This document shows, one piece after another, positions 24,636 to 33,858 of a stretch of DNA of 64,000 bases. The notes under the pieces are model-generated. The model did no database searches, was not told the origin of the DNA, and saw only the letters and a list, made by a program, of their open reading frames with translations. The position numbers and the translations under genes were made by a program. How positions within the stretch are numbered: the first letter of the stretch is position 1; each line of letters opens with the position of its first letter. This DNA is from Bathymodiolus thermophilus thioautotrophic gill symbiont (GTDB lineage Bacteria > Pseudomonadota > Gammaproteobacteria > PS1 > Pseudothioglobaceae), in the NCBI RefSeq assembly GCF_003711265.1, contig NZ_CP024634.1, forward strand, positions 372,001 to 436,000, read 5' to 3'.

Positions 24636-26051
24636 TTAGAAAAACGATTTTGCGTATTCTTCTAGTTGTTGCCATAGTTTTTCTTTGTCAGGGTGGGTTT
24701 GACGCATGGTATTAATAGAATTAGAATATTCATCAATTGATAAATAGCCATTTTCTCCTGCTTGCACACGACCTTGCACGATTTCAAACCAATCTTCTTG
24801 CTCGTCTTGGGTCAAGGTATCGGGATAATTTCTTGCCTTGAAGTGCATCAATAATGTTGAGAGTTTTTCCTCTTTAAATCTAGGGTGAAATGTTTTTAAT
24901 TGATCTGCACTAAGTGTTTGAATTTGCTCGCCAATGCGTCTATCGGCATTGTCCATAAAGCCGTCATATAAGGATTGGTCAACATCAGCGGTTGGAGGGC
25001 GTTTTTGCTCATTGTAATATAAATCTTGTACGATTTTGGTGATTTCGGTTTGATTGTTTTTGATAAATTCTAAGCGTTGTAGGCAGGCGTCCATATCAAT
25101 TTGTAATTGCTCAATAATTTTAGGCTCAAGTTTGTAAATATTTGGCACAAACATCGGGCTTTTGTTGAATATCAAGTCTTTAATTTGCAATCTTTCCACG
25201 CCTTCTGGCAGTTCTGATTGCTTGGTAAACAGTTGTTTTTTCAATGTTTCTTTGTCTGATTCCAAGAGTATAGAAGGGTCTTGGTCAAGATTAAAGACAA
25301 TCACTCTGTCATTGTATTCTGGATGATATGCCAGTGCAACTGCAAGCCGTGTGCAAGAAAGTGTGGCAGAATACATGCCTGAGGTATGTAACATCGGCTC
25401 AAACAATTTAATTTTTTGTTCAACTGTTTTTTTCTGCCTAAGGCTAAAGGCGTATGCAAATAGTTGTGGTTGCGTGTCCTTAATAATCTTAGCAATGGCA
25501 ATGGTAGCGCGTACATCCGCCAATGCATCGTGGGCATCGCTGTGTTCAATGCCATTAGCGAGTGAAAGTTGGTCAAGTCTAAAAATAGGTTTACCATTTT
25601 CGTCGTACACCCATTTAAGGCTGGCCTCTTTTTTAAGTGCATAACACAAACGCACCACATCCAAGATGTCCCAACGCGTGTTGCCATTTTTCCAATGCCA
25701 GGCATACGGGTCAATAAAATTACGATACAATGAATAGCGGGTAAATTCATCGTCAAAACGAATAGAGTTATAGCCAACTGTGCAAGTATCTGGCACGCTG
25801 AATTCGGTGTTTATTTGCTGCATAAATTGGTGCTCTATTACCCCTTTTTCTGTACACAGTTGCGGACTAATACCCGTTACTGCACAGGCTTCAGGGGAGG
25901 GTAGGCAATCATTGGTTGGTTTGCAGTAAAGCATTTTTTCATACAAAATATTGAGATTTTCATCTGTGCGAATGCCTGCAAATTGAGCAATACGCCCAAT
26001 TTTTGGGCTAATGTCAAAAGTTTCATAATCATACCAATAAAATGTTTTCAT
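24636..26051 (-). CDS. sbcB: Exodeoxyribonuclease I
   Basis: A 471-residue 3'-5' single-strand DNA exonuclease. The DEDDh exonuclease domain shows Exo I YWYDYETFDISP, Exo II GYNSIRFDDEFTRYSLYRN and Exo III HSDAHDALADVRATIAIAK. An SH3-like and helical C-terminal domain follows. It acts in recombination and mismatch repair. It ends 11 bp from the family A element. Confidence 0.95.
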   Translation of the reverse strand: MKTFYWYDYETFDISPKIGRIAQFAGIRTDENLNILYEKMLYCKPTNDCLPSPEACAVTGISPQLCTEKGVIEHQFMQQINTEFSVPDTCTVGYNSIRFDDEFTRYSLYRNFIDPYAWHWKNGNTRWDILDVVRLCYALKKEASLKWVYDENGKPIFRLDQLSLANGIEHSDAHDALADVRATIAIAKIIKDTQPQLFAYAFSLRQKKTVEQKIKLFEPMLHTSGMYSATLSCTRLAVALAYHPEYNDRVIVFNLDQDPSILLESDKETLKKQLFTKQSELPEGVERLQIKDLIFNKSPMFVPNIYKLEPKIIEQLQIDMDACLQRLEFIKNNQTEITKIVQDLYYNEQKRPPTADVDQSLYDGFMDNADRRIGEQIQTLSADQLKTFHPRFKEEKLSTLLMHFKARNYPDTLTQDEQEDWFEIVQGRVQAGENGYLSIDEYSNSINTMRQTHPDKEKLWQQLEEYAKSFF

Positions 26052-26457
26052 TATTTTGTAAATCTCTTGTGGGTAATATTGAGTTTCATTTTACAAGGCT
26101 TATTTGGTTGTTAGAAAGTAATGCTATTTTCAAATAGACAAACCCAATCATTCAGTATTTATTTTTTATATAAGGGTTTTAATAAGTTTTATGGTTAATA
26201 TTTGCGTCATTATGGTGTTGTGTTGTTCATTTTATTCTGAAAATAATGTAAAGTTGCGACAAAAGGTCAAAATCGTGCGGCTGAAAAGTTCATAACCTCT
26301 ATTTTTATAACACTTCATCCGCAAAAACGACTGTTTGTCTATTGATGGAATAAAAAATTTGCTTCTACTTATAATGGAGGCCTTTGTATGAAAACGAATA
26401 ACCCGTATTTATGCAAAGATTTTAACAAAACTTTTTTATAATTTAAGGATAATCAAA
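26052..26457. other. 407-bp intergenic region between sbcB and DUF2141 gene
   Basis: It holds the divergent promoters of sbcB and the DUF2141 gene. A deleted family A remnant is at 26377-26424 (GAGGCCTTTGTATGAAAACG ... TTTATGCAAAGATTT), only both ends being retained. A stretch at about 26118-26250 (CTATTTTCAAATAGACAAAC ... TTCTGAAAATAATG) loosely resembles family C. The DUF2141 ribosome-binding site AAGGATAATCAAAATG is clear. I see no gene or RNA here. Confidence 0.5.
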
Positions 26458-26880
26458 ATGAAAAAAATAATACTTTCTTTGTCGTTGATTTCAAGTTTGT
26501 CTTATGCGACAAATATTGAAGTAAATGTTAGTAACATCAAACCAATTGCTGGCAAATTGTTCATCGCACTTGATGCGAAAGACACCTATAACAAAGATGA
26601 TAAATCAAACAGTGTTTTTAGTGTGAAAAAAAATATATCCAGCTTTAGCCATAAAATTACCATTCATAATGTCAATCCTGGCACCTATGCACTTTCCGTC
26701 TTTCATGATATAGATAATGACGATAAACTCAGTACCAATTTTTTTGGCGTTCCTAATGAAGGTTATGGGTTTTCAAATAATGTCGTGGGTAATTTTGGCA
26801 AACCAACTTTTAAAGAGACCAGTTTTGTTATTGATGACAAGCAAGAAACGGTTAATTTTAATGTGAAATTGGTGCGATGA
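26458..26880 (+). CDS. DUF2141 secreted protein
   Basis: A 140-residue exported protein with a signal peptide (MKKIILSLSLISSLSYAT). DUF2141 motifs are visible: IEVNVSNIKPIAGKLFIAL, PGTYALSVFHDIDNDDKLS and FFGVPNEGYGFSNN. The family is a beta-sandwich of unknown role, often next to carotenoid-metabolism genes. Here its stop overlaps the start of a carotenoid oxygenase by 4 nt (ATGA), so they are co-translated. Confidence 0.9.
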   Translation: MKKIILSLSLISSLSYATNIEVNVSNIKPIAGKLFIALDAKDTYNKDDKSNSVFSVKKNISSFSHKITIHNVNPGTYALSVFHDIDNDDKLSTNFFGVPNEGYGFSNNVVGNFGKPTFKETSFVIDDKQETVNFNVKLVR

Positions 26881-28355
26881 ATAGAAGGGAATTTATACAG
26901 TCAACAAGTGGCTTGGCTTTAAGCAGTTTGGTATTTCCACACTTGTCATTTGCTCAACAAGAGGAATGGACAGCAGCTTTTAATCGAAATCTCAAAATTA
27001 AGCCTTGGTTGCTTGGTTGGCAAGGTACAAATCAAGCGGTGCTACAAACTGGAGAACTTGAGGTTAAAGGGAAAATTCCACAAGATTTGACTGGCTACTT
27101 TTACCGCAATGGCCCTGCTCAAAATGAAGTCTATGGCAAACGCTACCACCATTGGTTTGATGGCGATGGAATGGTGCAAAAGTTCCATATTGTGAATGGA
27201 AAAATCTCACATTTTGGAAAAATGGTTGATACCCACAAATATTTGACTGAGAAACAGCAACAAAAAATGTTATTCCAAACATTCGGCACTTACCTGCCAA
27301 AACGCATTAGTAGTGCTGATGAAATCAATGTTGCAAACATCAGTCTTTTGCCATTAAATAACCGTTTATTCGCTTTGTGGGAGGGTGGCAGTGCTTATGA
27401 AATAAACCCTAAAAATTTAAAAACGATTGGCATTCAATCGTGGTCACCGCAAACCAAAGGCTTGCCGTTTGGGGCGCATTATCGCCAAGATCAGGACGGC
27501 TCTATTTGGAATATTGGTTACGCCAGTTTGAATGATGCTATTGTGTTATGGCATCTTGATAATCGTGGCAAACTTAAGCAATTTAAATCTCTCCCTATTA
27601 AAAATGTACCAATGGTGCATGATTTTATGATTACTAAAAAGTATTTGGTTTTGTTGTTGCCATCCTTTCGTTTTGATAAAACCAAAATTATGGCCAAGCG
27701 CAGTTTTTTAGATGCACATTATTTTGATAAGCAACAAGCGAGCATTGTTTGGTTAATTGACAAAAATACTTTAGACATTCAGAAAACTTTTGAATTACCA
27801 GCACAGTTTGTCTTTCATTTTGTTAATGCTTATGAGCAAGGCAATGAAGTGATTTTTGATTCTATGCGTTATCCTAATGCTGATATTTTTAATGTCTTTA
27901 CTGGATTGATGCAGGGTGTGGATAATAAGTTTGTGGGTGCATATCCTTATCGAGTGCGACTTAATTTAGAAAAAAATACAGCAACTGAGGAAAAACTCAG
28001 TAATATTTACAATGAATTTCCAAGTGTTGATATAAAGGAAACAGGGTTGGCACATACGCAAGTTGTTTCATTACAACAACGAGGCGAACTTTTTTTCAAT
28101 TCTGTGGCTATTAATAATTATCAAACAGGAACGGCACAACATTTTTCTTATACCAAGCAGTTGGCAGAAGAGCATTTGTTGATTAAAGATGCACGCGGTA
28201 ATGATTGGGTGATAGGGACAACGCTAGATTATGAAGAAAAATGCACCAAAGTTAACATTTTTAAAGCTAAAAAACTAAATGATGGCCCTGTTGCCGTGGC
28301 AAAATTACCTTATGTTTTGCCTTTGGGGCTTCACGGAAAATTTATTAATCTCTAA
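26877..28355 (+). CDS. Carotenoid oxygenase family protein (exported)
   Basis: A 492-residue member of the carotenoid cleavage dioxygenase family. The N-terminus MNRREFIQSTSGLALSSL has a twin-arginine-like signal, so the folded metalloenzyme is probably exported. Conserved elements include GYFYRNGPAQNE, YHHWFDGDGMVQKFH, MVHDFMITKKYLVLL and the C-terminal LGLHGKF. The His residues of HHWFDGDG, VHDFM, FHFVNAYE and LHGKF are candidates for the four iron ligands. Substrate may be a carotenoid or a stilbene-like aromatic; unknown. It sits between DUF2141 and a LytTR regulator. Confidence 0.9.
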   Translation: MNRREFIQSTSGLALSSLVFPHLSFAQQEEWTAAFNRNLKIKPWLLGWQGTNQAVLQTGELEVKGKIPQDLTGYFYRNGPAQNEVYGKRYHHWFDGDGMVQKFHIVNGKISHFGKMVDTHKYLTEKQQQKMLFQTFGTYLPKRISSADEINVANISLLPLNNRLFALWEGGSAYEINPKNLKTIGIQSWSPQTKGLPFGAHYRQDQDGSIWNIGYASLNDAIVLWHLDNRGKLKQFKSLPIKNVPMVHDFMITKKYLVLLLPSFRFDKTKIMAKRSFLDAHYFDKQQASIVWLIDKNTLDIQKTFELPAQFVFHFVNAYEQGNEVIFDSMRYPNADIFNVFTGLMQGVDNKFVGAYPYRVRLNLEKNTATEEKLSNIYNEFPSVDIKETGLAHTQVVSLQQRGELFFNSVAINNYQTGTAQHFSYTKQLAEEHLLIKDARGNDWVIGTTLDYEEKCTKVNIFKAKKLNDGPVAVAKLPYVLPLGLHGKFINL

Positions 28356-28368
28356 TACGACATTTATT

Positions 28369-29100
28369 ATGCAAAATCGACTTTTAATATCGCTCTTCAT
28401 TACACTTGTTTTTAATACACTCATTGCGGCGTTGCTATTTTTATTACTTGGTAATATTGACTTTGGCGCTTTGTTGTTGATTTCACACAGTATTGGGCTG
28501 AGTGTTTTTGGGGCTAATTCTTTAATACCCTTTGAACAGTATGCAAATAATATTACCAAAATTCTTTGGCATTCTTTGACGGGTTTGTTGTTTGGTTTGG
28601 TGGTTGCGTTTATTGGTCATCATTTTATTTTCGGTGTTGATTTAACCTATTCAATCATTTATCCCGCTTTATTCTTTAGCGTGGTTGCTGTTGTTATCTT
28701 TTGGTTATATTTCAGTCGTTTAGACAATCAAGAGGCGCTGGATAAAATTAAGAGAAAATTAAATACGGGTCATAAAAAATTGCACTGGATTAAAACAGCT
28801 GACAGTAAGGGTAATGTGTTTTTGCTCAATGTAAAAGAGATTGAATATTTTCAAGCACAACAAAAATACACTTGTGTTTATAGTAAAGGTAAAGAATATT
28901 TAATTGCCACCAGTATTAAAGTGCTAAGTTTGCAATTAGATGCTAATTATTTTTGGCAAATTCATCGTAGTAGCATCGTCAATATAAGTTTTATTAGTCG
29001 AGTGTCTAAAAATGAACAGAATAAATTAATGATTTGTTTTCCTAATGGTAAGACGCTTCCTATTAGTCGTAATTACCTGCATTTATTTAAGAAAATGTAA
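28369..29100 (+). CDS. Membrane-anchored LytTR DNA-binding regulator
   Basis: About 243 residues from ATG 28369 (MQNRLLISLFITLVFN), 13 nt after the preceding stop; a longer frame from 28279 overlaps the oxygenase and is unlikely. Four hydrophobic helices occupy about residues 5-125. A LytTR DNA-binding domain follows (about 140-240: HWIKTADSKGNVFLLNVKEI, YFWQIHRSSIVNISFISRV, LPISRNYLHLF). A receiver domain is absent, so the membrane part is the likely sensor. It ends at a strong bidirectional terminator. Confidence 0.88.
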   Translation: MQNRLLISLFITLVFNTLIAALLFLLLGNIDFGALLLISHSIGLSVFGANSLIPFEQYANNITKILWHSLTGLLFGLVVAFIGHHFIFGVDLTYSIIYPALFFSVVAVVIFWLYFSRLDNQEALDKIKRKLNTGHKKLHWIKTADSKGNVFLLNVKEIEYFQAQQKYTCVYSKGKEYLIATSIKVLSLQLDANYFWQIHRSSIVNISFISRVSKNEQNKLMICFPNGKTLPISRNYLHLFKKM

Positions 29101-29102
29101 TA

Positions 29103-29131
29103 AAAAACCCGACCAAGTAAGTCGGGTTTTC
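29103..29131. terminator. Bidirectional intrinsic terminator
   Basis: AACCCGAC and GTCGGGTT pair around a 7-nt loop, with A-rich and T-rich flanks on both sides. It lies between the convergent LytTR gene and csp gene and can serve both. Confidence 0.9.
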
Positions 29132-29149
29132 TAACTTGTGAACTTTGTA

Positions 29150-29353
29150 TTATCCTAAAACAACATTTGCTGCTTGTGGGCCTTTTTCGCCATCTTCTAA
29201 ATCAAATTCCACTTCTTGGCCTTCATCTAGTGATTTGTAACCATCACCTTGAATCGCACGAAAATGAACGAATACATCGTCACCACTCTCCTGCTCAATG
29301 AAACCAAAACCTTTCTTTGCGTCAAACCATTTGACCTTTCCTGTTGTAGACAT
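29150..29353 (-). CDS. Cold-shock domain protein
   Basis: A 67-residue CspA-family single-strand nucleic acid binding protein. RNP1 KGFGFIEQE and RNP2 DVFVHFRAI are present. The ribosome-binding site GGAGACAATATG is strong. It is preceded by a long leader region up to the SulP gene; long structured leaders are typical of cold-regulated csp mRNAs, but I cannot assign the exact transcription start. Confidence 0.95.
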   Translation of the reverse strand: MSTTGKVKWFDAKKGFGFIEQESGDDVFVHFRAIQGDGYKSLDEGQEVEFDLEDGEKGPQAANVVLG

Positions 29354-29677
29354 ATTGTCTCCTGTAAATTATAAAAAAACCATTAAAAAAAACTACCGCC
29401 TTTAATTGATAAGGAATATCAAATAATAGGCAAGTAAATATATTCTATTGGCGTGGGTCATTATAATGACAATTTAGTATCTATGTAAAACTTTTTGATA
29501 AAACTTTTGAAAGATTGTAAGTGATGCTCAATTGGTATATTTTAATTAAATAACACCTTTTGTAAGTTTTTAAAATTAGAATGTGGATTGTTGGCAATGA
29601 TCAGCCTTTGGTGAAATCCATAGCAAACAAAAAAGCACGGTATTTAACCGTTATATTTTCCTAGTAGGAAAAAGTAT
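29354..29677 (-). other. 324-bp region upstream of csp with a SulP terminator
   Basis: On the minus strand, downstream of the SulP stop, TTTTCC TACTA GGAAAA and then ACGGT TAAAT ACCGT followed by GCTTTTTTG (29628-29652) form a probable terminator. The remaining roughly 270 bp holds the csp promoter and leader. I see no gene. Confidence 0.55.
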
Positions 29678-31411
29678 TTAAGGTTGACATTCATCAAAAA
29701 TAAGAGCTGGGCAGGTGGCGCAAATTTCTCGGTCCAATTTTTTGTAAATATGCTCAATGGCGTGTTTTTTTGTATCAAAAAAGCGCGATATGCCCACCTG
29801 TTGGATGAAGTGCGATTTGGCGGCAAATTCATATACAGAAGGCTTTAAACCAACAAAATATAGACAACCACCATTTTTAACCAAGCGATTATTTTCTGCA
29901 ATTAACGCCTCTGTACCTGCCAAGTCAATAAAGTTAATACCACTGGCAACAATAAGAATGTGGTTAATGCGTTCATTTTCTGAAATGGTAGCGATGCGTT
30001 TTTGAATGTGATTAACGGAACCAAAATAAATTGACATATCAATACGAATAATTTTTAGTTGTGGGCATTGTTTGAGTGGCTTCTCATTAATATCAATCAA
30101 CTTTTTCTTACCGTTAGTTTGGGTTTTATCCAAAGATAAGGTGGGGATGGAGGGTGTAGAAGTTTTACCAAGAAATAGTACCAACGACAGTAAAACACCC
30201 AAATAAATAGCAAATTCCAATTCAAGGAAAAGGGTCGCCAAGAAAGTGGTGATTAAGACAGCAGACTCTTCTATGCTAAAACTTAAGGTTTCACGAATAT
30301 GGTGAAAATCAATAAGATTATAGGCCACGACAAGAATAACACCAGCCATTGCAGCAATAGGCAGGTAGCCCATTAGTGGTGCAACTAATAACACAATCAG
30401 CATTAAAATAATTGCTGCAAAGATGGCTGATAATGGGGTTTTTGCGCCAGAAGCATAGTTCAATCCTGAGCGTGTGAATGAGCCAGATCCAGCGTAACTG
30501 GATAGAAAACTACCAACTACATTCGACATCCCTTGGCCAATAAATTCTTGATTGGCATGGATGCGTTGGTTGGATTTAGTTGCCACAGCACGACTAATTG
30601 AAACTGCTTCAATCAAACCTAATAACGCAACTGCAAACGCCTCAGGTGCGAGCATCTTAATGGTGGCAAATGAAAAATTTGGCATAGACAAAGGCGGCAA
30701 ATGTGCAGGGATTTCACCTACTAATTTAATATCTACGGTGAATTCTTTAAAATATAAGGCAAGTATGCTGCCGACAACCATACCTAATAATAAATTAGGC
30801 AACTTAGGAAAGAATTTTTTGACTAAAATTGTTGTAATTAAGGTTACCAAACCAATGGTAATAAGGTAAAAATTAGCACTGCCAGCACCTTGATACAAAT
30901 CTAGTAAAGTATGTAGAAAGGACTCACCTTTAGGCACAAAGATACCAGTAATATGCTGTAATTGACTGCTGGCAATTAAAATGGCTGCACCTGCAGTAAA
31001 GCCAATAACCACCGTATGTGAAACAAAATTAACCATTGCGCCGAGGCGTGCTAAACCAAATGCTAATTGATAAACACCAGCAAGAAAAGTCAATGTTAGC
31101 GCCAAAGAAACAAATTCATCAGACCCCGGTTCCGCATAATGAGAAATCGCTGAGAAAACCACAATAGAAATTGCCGTCGTCGGACCTGAAACTAAATGTA
31201 GTGATGAGCCAAATAGAGCGGCAACAATAGGCGTAACCATTGCCGTGTATAGTCCATATTCTGGAGGTAAGCCAGCAATGGTAGCAAAAGCTACGCCTTG
31301 AGGTAAAACAATAACGGCGCCTGTTAATCCTGCTATTAAATCTGCCTTGAGAGAGGCCTTGGTAACAAGTTTGAACCAAGTTAAAAAAGGAAAGAGACGC
31401 GTAAATATCAT
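29678..31411 (-). CDS. SulP-family anion transporter with STAS domain
   Basis: 577 residues. An N-terminal SulP membrane domain with about 12-14 helices spans residues 15-430 (GAVIVLPQGVAFATIAGLPP, LVSGPTTAISIVVFSAIS, GAGSFTRSGLNYASGAKTP). A cytoplasmic STAS domain follows (about 455-560, FIDLAGTEALIAENNRLVKNG), and the tail has ICATCPALIFDEC. SulP proteins carry sulfate, bicarbonate or other anions. For a chemoautotroph bicarbonate or sulfate would both be meaningful; sequence alone does not decide. It lies 6 nt after deaD. Confidence 0.92.
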   Translation of the reverse strand: MIFTRLFPFLTWFKLVTKASLKADLIAGLTGAVIVLPQGVAFATIAGLPPEYGLYTAMVTPIVAALFGSSLHLVSGPTTAISIVVFSAISHYAEPGSDEFVSLALTLTFLAGVYQLAFGLARLGAMVNFVSHTVVIGFTAGAAILIASSQLQHITGIFVPKGESFLHTLLDLYQGAGSANFYLITIGLVTLITTILVKKFFPKLPNLLLGMVVGSILALYFKEFTVDIKLVGEIPAHLPPLSMPNFSFATIKMLAPEAFAVALLGLIEAVSISRAVATKSNQRIHANQEFIGQGMSNVVGSFLSSYAGSGSFTRSGLNYASGAKTPLSAIFAAIILMLIVLLVAPLMGYLPIAAMAGVILVVAYNLIDFHHIRETLSFSIEESAVLITTFLATLFLELEFAIYLGVLLSLVLFLGKTSTPSIPTLSLDKTQTNGKKKLIDINEKPLKQCPQLKIIRIDMSIYFGSVNHIQKRIATISENERINHILIVASGINFIDLAGTEALIAENNRLVKNGGCLYFVGLKPSVYEFAAKSHFIQQVGISRFFDTKKHAIEHIYKKLDREICATCPALIFDECQP

Positions 31412-31417
31412 TATATT

Positions 31418-33250
31418 TTATCTCGAGAATTTTGGTTTTCTACTGTGTTTATTATTCTTGTCCCCGTTATTTTGTTTGCGATTTGAATTTCTACCATTGC
31501 GATCTTTTGAGAACTTCTTGCGACCAAACTTGCGCCCTTTGTTGCCTTCTGACTTTGATCCACCCACTTTTGCCGTATTGTTTTTGTCTGTGAGTTCAAC
31601 CATATTTAAGCGCATACTGCAAACCACAGTTTTTCGTAGCATTTCTAACACTTCTTGTGGCATCTCATTTGGCAAATCAATGGTTGAAAAGTTATCAAAA
31701 ATCTGAATTGAACCAATATATTCGCTATCAATGTCAGCTTCATTTGCCACTGCACCTAAAATATTACCTGGCTTTACATTGTTGTTGTTGCCAACATCAA
31801 TACGGTAACGACACATTGGAATTTGTGGGTTGTCTTTTAGTGGCGATGCTTCGGTTGAAATAATTTTCTCTTCACCTTGGCGTTGCTCTCTGCCAAAACT
31901 TTGAACCTTGTCTGAGATGAGCAAAGGCTCCTTGCCTTGGGCAATAAATGCTAATGCAGAGGCAATCTTTAAGGGTTCAATTTCTGGATTGGACCCTTGA
32001 AATTCAGTAACCAATTTCTCAAATATTTCTAAACTTTGATTGTTAATTGTTTGTGAAATATTTTCTTTAAATGTTTCAATGCGTTTGGCATTAATAATTT
32101 TTGCACTGGGCAGCTCAATCGGTTCAATTTTTTGTCGAGTAATGCGTTCAATCGTGCTTAACATACGCCTTTCACGGTGCGAAACAAATAAAATGGCTTT
32201 ACCAGAACGACCTGCACGACCAGTGCGACCGATACGATGCACATAAGATTCTGCATCCTGTGGAATGTCATAATTAATCACATGAGAAATGCGTTCAACA
32301 TCCAAACCTCGTGCCGCTACATCGGTGGCAATAAGAATATCAATTTTGCCTTTTTTATAGTCGTTAATGATGCGTTCACGCTGATTTTGAGCAATGTCGC
32401 CGTTAATAGCGGCAGCGGAGAAGCCACGGGCTGACAGTTTTTCTTCTAACTCAACAGTCATTGTTTTGGTGCGGGCAAAAACAATCATGGCGTCAAAAGT
32501 GGTTACCTCTAAGATGCGTGTCAGCGCATCTAATTTTTGCGCCATGTTGCTTACCATCATATAAGATTGTTCAATTGTTGACGCTGTTTCTGTTTTATTT
32601 TTAACCTTAACAATTTTTGGATTGTTTAAGAATTTTTCTGCCACTTTTTTAATTACGCTTGGCATTGTGGCTGAAAATAAGGCAATTTGACGCTCTTCTG
32701 GAATGCGTTCCATTACCCATTTAATATCGTCAATAAAGCCCATTTTTAACATTTCATCAGCCTCATCTAGGACGAATGATCTTAAGTTGTCCAACTTCAA
32801 GGTGCCTTTCTTAATATGATCCATCACCCGACCTGGGGTACCAACGACAGCATGAACACCCCGCTTAAGTGGGCGTAATTGCACATCATAAGATTGTCCA
32901 CCATAAATTGGCAATACATGAAATCCCTTTATACTGCGTGCATAAGTTTGCACAGCTTCCGCTACTTGAATTGCTAATTCACGCGTTGGCGTTAAGATAA
33001 GCAACTGTGGTGCATTGAGTTTAATGTCAATCTTATCAAGCAGTGGCAAGGCAAAAGCGGCAGTTTTACCTGTGCCCGTTTGCGCTTGACCGATAACATC
33101 CTTGCCATCTAATAAATAGGTGATGCATTGTTGTTGGATGGGAGAAGGTGTTTCGTAGCCGATTGAATCTAAAACTTTTAAGATTGAATCGGACAGGCCT
33201 AAATCGCTAAATTTGACTTGTGGTTTATTATTTTCTTGAATATCAGACAT
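31418..33250 (-). CDS. deaD: DEAD-box RNA helicase
   Basis: A 610-residue CsdA/DeaD-type helicase. The helicase core (about residues 10-380) has the Q motif, AQTGTGKTAA, PTRELAIQV, DEADEMLKMG, SAT, ARGLDVERISHVINYD and HRIGRTGRAGR. A DbpA-like RNA-binding domain follows at about 480-555 (MCRYRIDVGNNNNVKPGNIL), then a Lys/Arg/Asn-rich tail of about 50 residues. It acts in ribosome assembly and mRNA decay, especially in the cold. It precedes the SulP gene. Confidence 0.96.
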   Translation of the reverse strand: MSDIQENNKPQVKFSDLGLSDSILKVLDSIGYETPSPIQQQCITYLLDGKDVIGQAQTGTGKTAAFALPLLDKIDIKLNAPQLLILTPTRELAIQVAEAVQTYARSIKGFHVLPIYGGQSYDVQLRPLKRGVHAVVGTPGRVMDHIKKGTLKLDNLRSFVLDEADEMLKMGFIDDIKWVMERIPEERQIALFSATMPSVIKKVAEKFLNNPKIVKVKNKTETASTIEQSYMMVSNMAQKLDALTRILEVTTFDAMIVFARTKTMTVELEEKLSARGFSAAAINGDIAQNQRERIINDYKKGKIDILIATDVAARGLDVERISHVINYDIPQDAESYVHRIGRTGRAGRSGKAILFVSHRERRMLSTIERITRQKIEPIELPSAKIINAKRIETFKENISQTINNQSLEIFEKLVTEFQGSNPEIEPLKIASALAFIAQGKEPLLISDKVQSFGREQRQGEEKIISTEASPLKDNPQIPMCRYRIDVGNNNNVKPGNILGAVANEADIDSEYIGSIQIFDNFSTIDLPNEMPQEVLEMLRKTVVCSMRLNMVELTDKNNTAKVGGSKSEGNKGRKFGRKKFSKDRNGRNSNRKQNNGDKNNKHSRKPKFSR

Positions 33251-33429
33251 GGGTTAATTTATGAGTAGCACAGAAAGAATGATTATACGCTAATTGTAGA
33301 TAACATTAGTCTTTCATTATATAGTGCTTGCAAAAACCTTTGATGCACTTTGTAAAACACATAATTAGGGGTGGCCTCAGAAAGATTTAGACAGTTGTGC
33401 CCTTAGTTGTTTGTCTGTAAATACCATTT

Positions 33430-33590
33430 GAGACCTTTGCATAAATATGAATAATCATCAAGAATTCACTTTTCACCCACTTGGTAATTTTTTAAACTCA
33501 GCCTTAATCCTGCTAGGGCAAGGTTTAAGAAATTACCAAGTGGGTGAAAATTGACTGTTGCTAATCATTCATAATTTATGCAAAGGTCTC
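33430..33590. repeat. Family A foldback element (A3) with 5-bp target duplication
   Basis: It starts GAGACCTTTGCATAAATATG and ends AATTTATGCAAAGGTCTC. CATTT flanks both sides. The inner arms CACCCACTTGGTAATTTTTT and AAATTACCAAGTGGGTG pair. With the family B element at 33641 it accounts for most of the 608-bp gap between deaD and the FNR-type gene; I see nothing in 33251-33429. Confidence 0.92.
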
Positions 33591-33640
33591 CATTTTTTAC
33601 ACTGCTTAAATTACACTAGAATTTTTTATTTTTTGAATTG

Positions 33641-33806
33641 GAGGTTTTTGTAATTAGAGATAAATATTAACTAAAGGCCAATTTTTACTCGTTGGTAAAC
33701 TTCTTATAACACCCATTTTAACACCACTAGAATAGGCTTTATAAAAAAATGACAACTGCATAAAATTTGCCCTTTATTCAACATTCAAGTTTAATGCAGG
33801 GGTCTC
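33641..33806. repeat. Family B short element (B1) with 5-bp target duplication
   Basis: The right end TTTAATGCAGGGGTCTC equals the terminal repeat of the IS5-family element at 4866-6169. The left end (GAGGTTTTTGTAATTAGAG) is decayed. AATTG flanks both sides. The internal AAATATTAACTAAAGG and TTTGCCCTTTATTCA are shared with the copy at 43605. It lies 50 bp before the FNR-type start codon and could have displaced or supplied promoter elements. Confidence 0.82.
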
Positions 33807-33858
33807 AATTGGGGTGATATACGGATGTGAGCGTGACTTTTATGGTATCGTTAAGCGT

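Noticed and set aside
28279..28368. Longer N-terminus for the LytTR regulator
   Set aside because: It would overlap the last 77 bp of the carotenoid oxygenase gene, and the ATG at 28369 directly precedes the first membrane helix.
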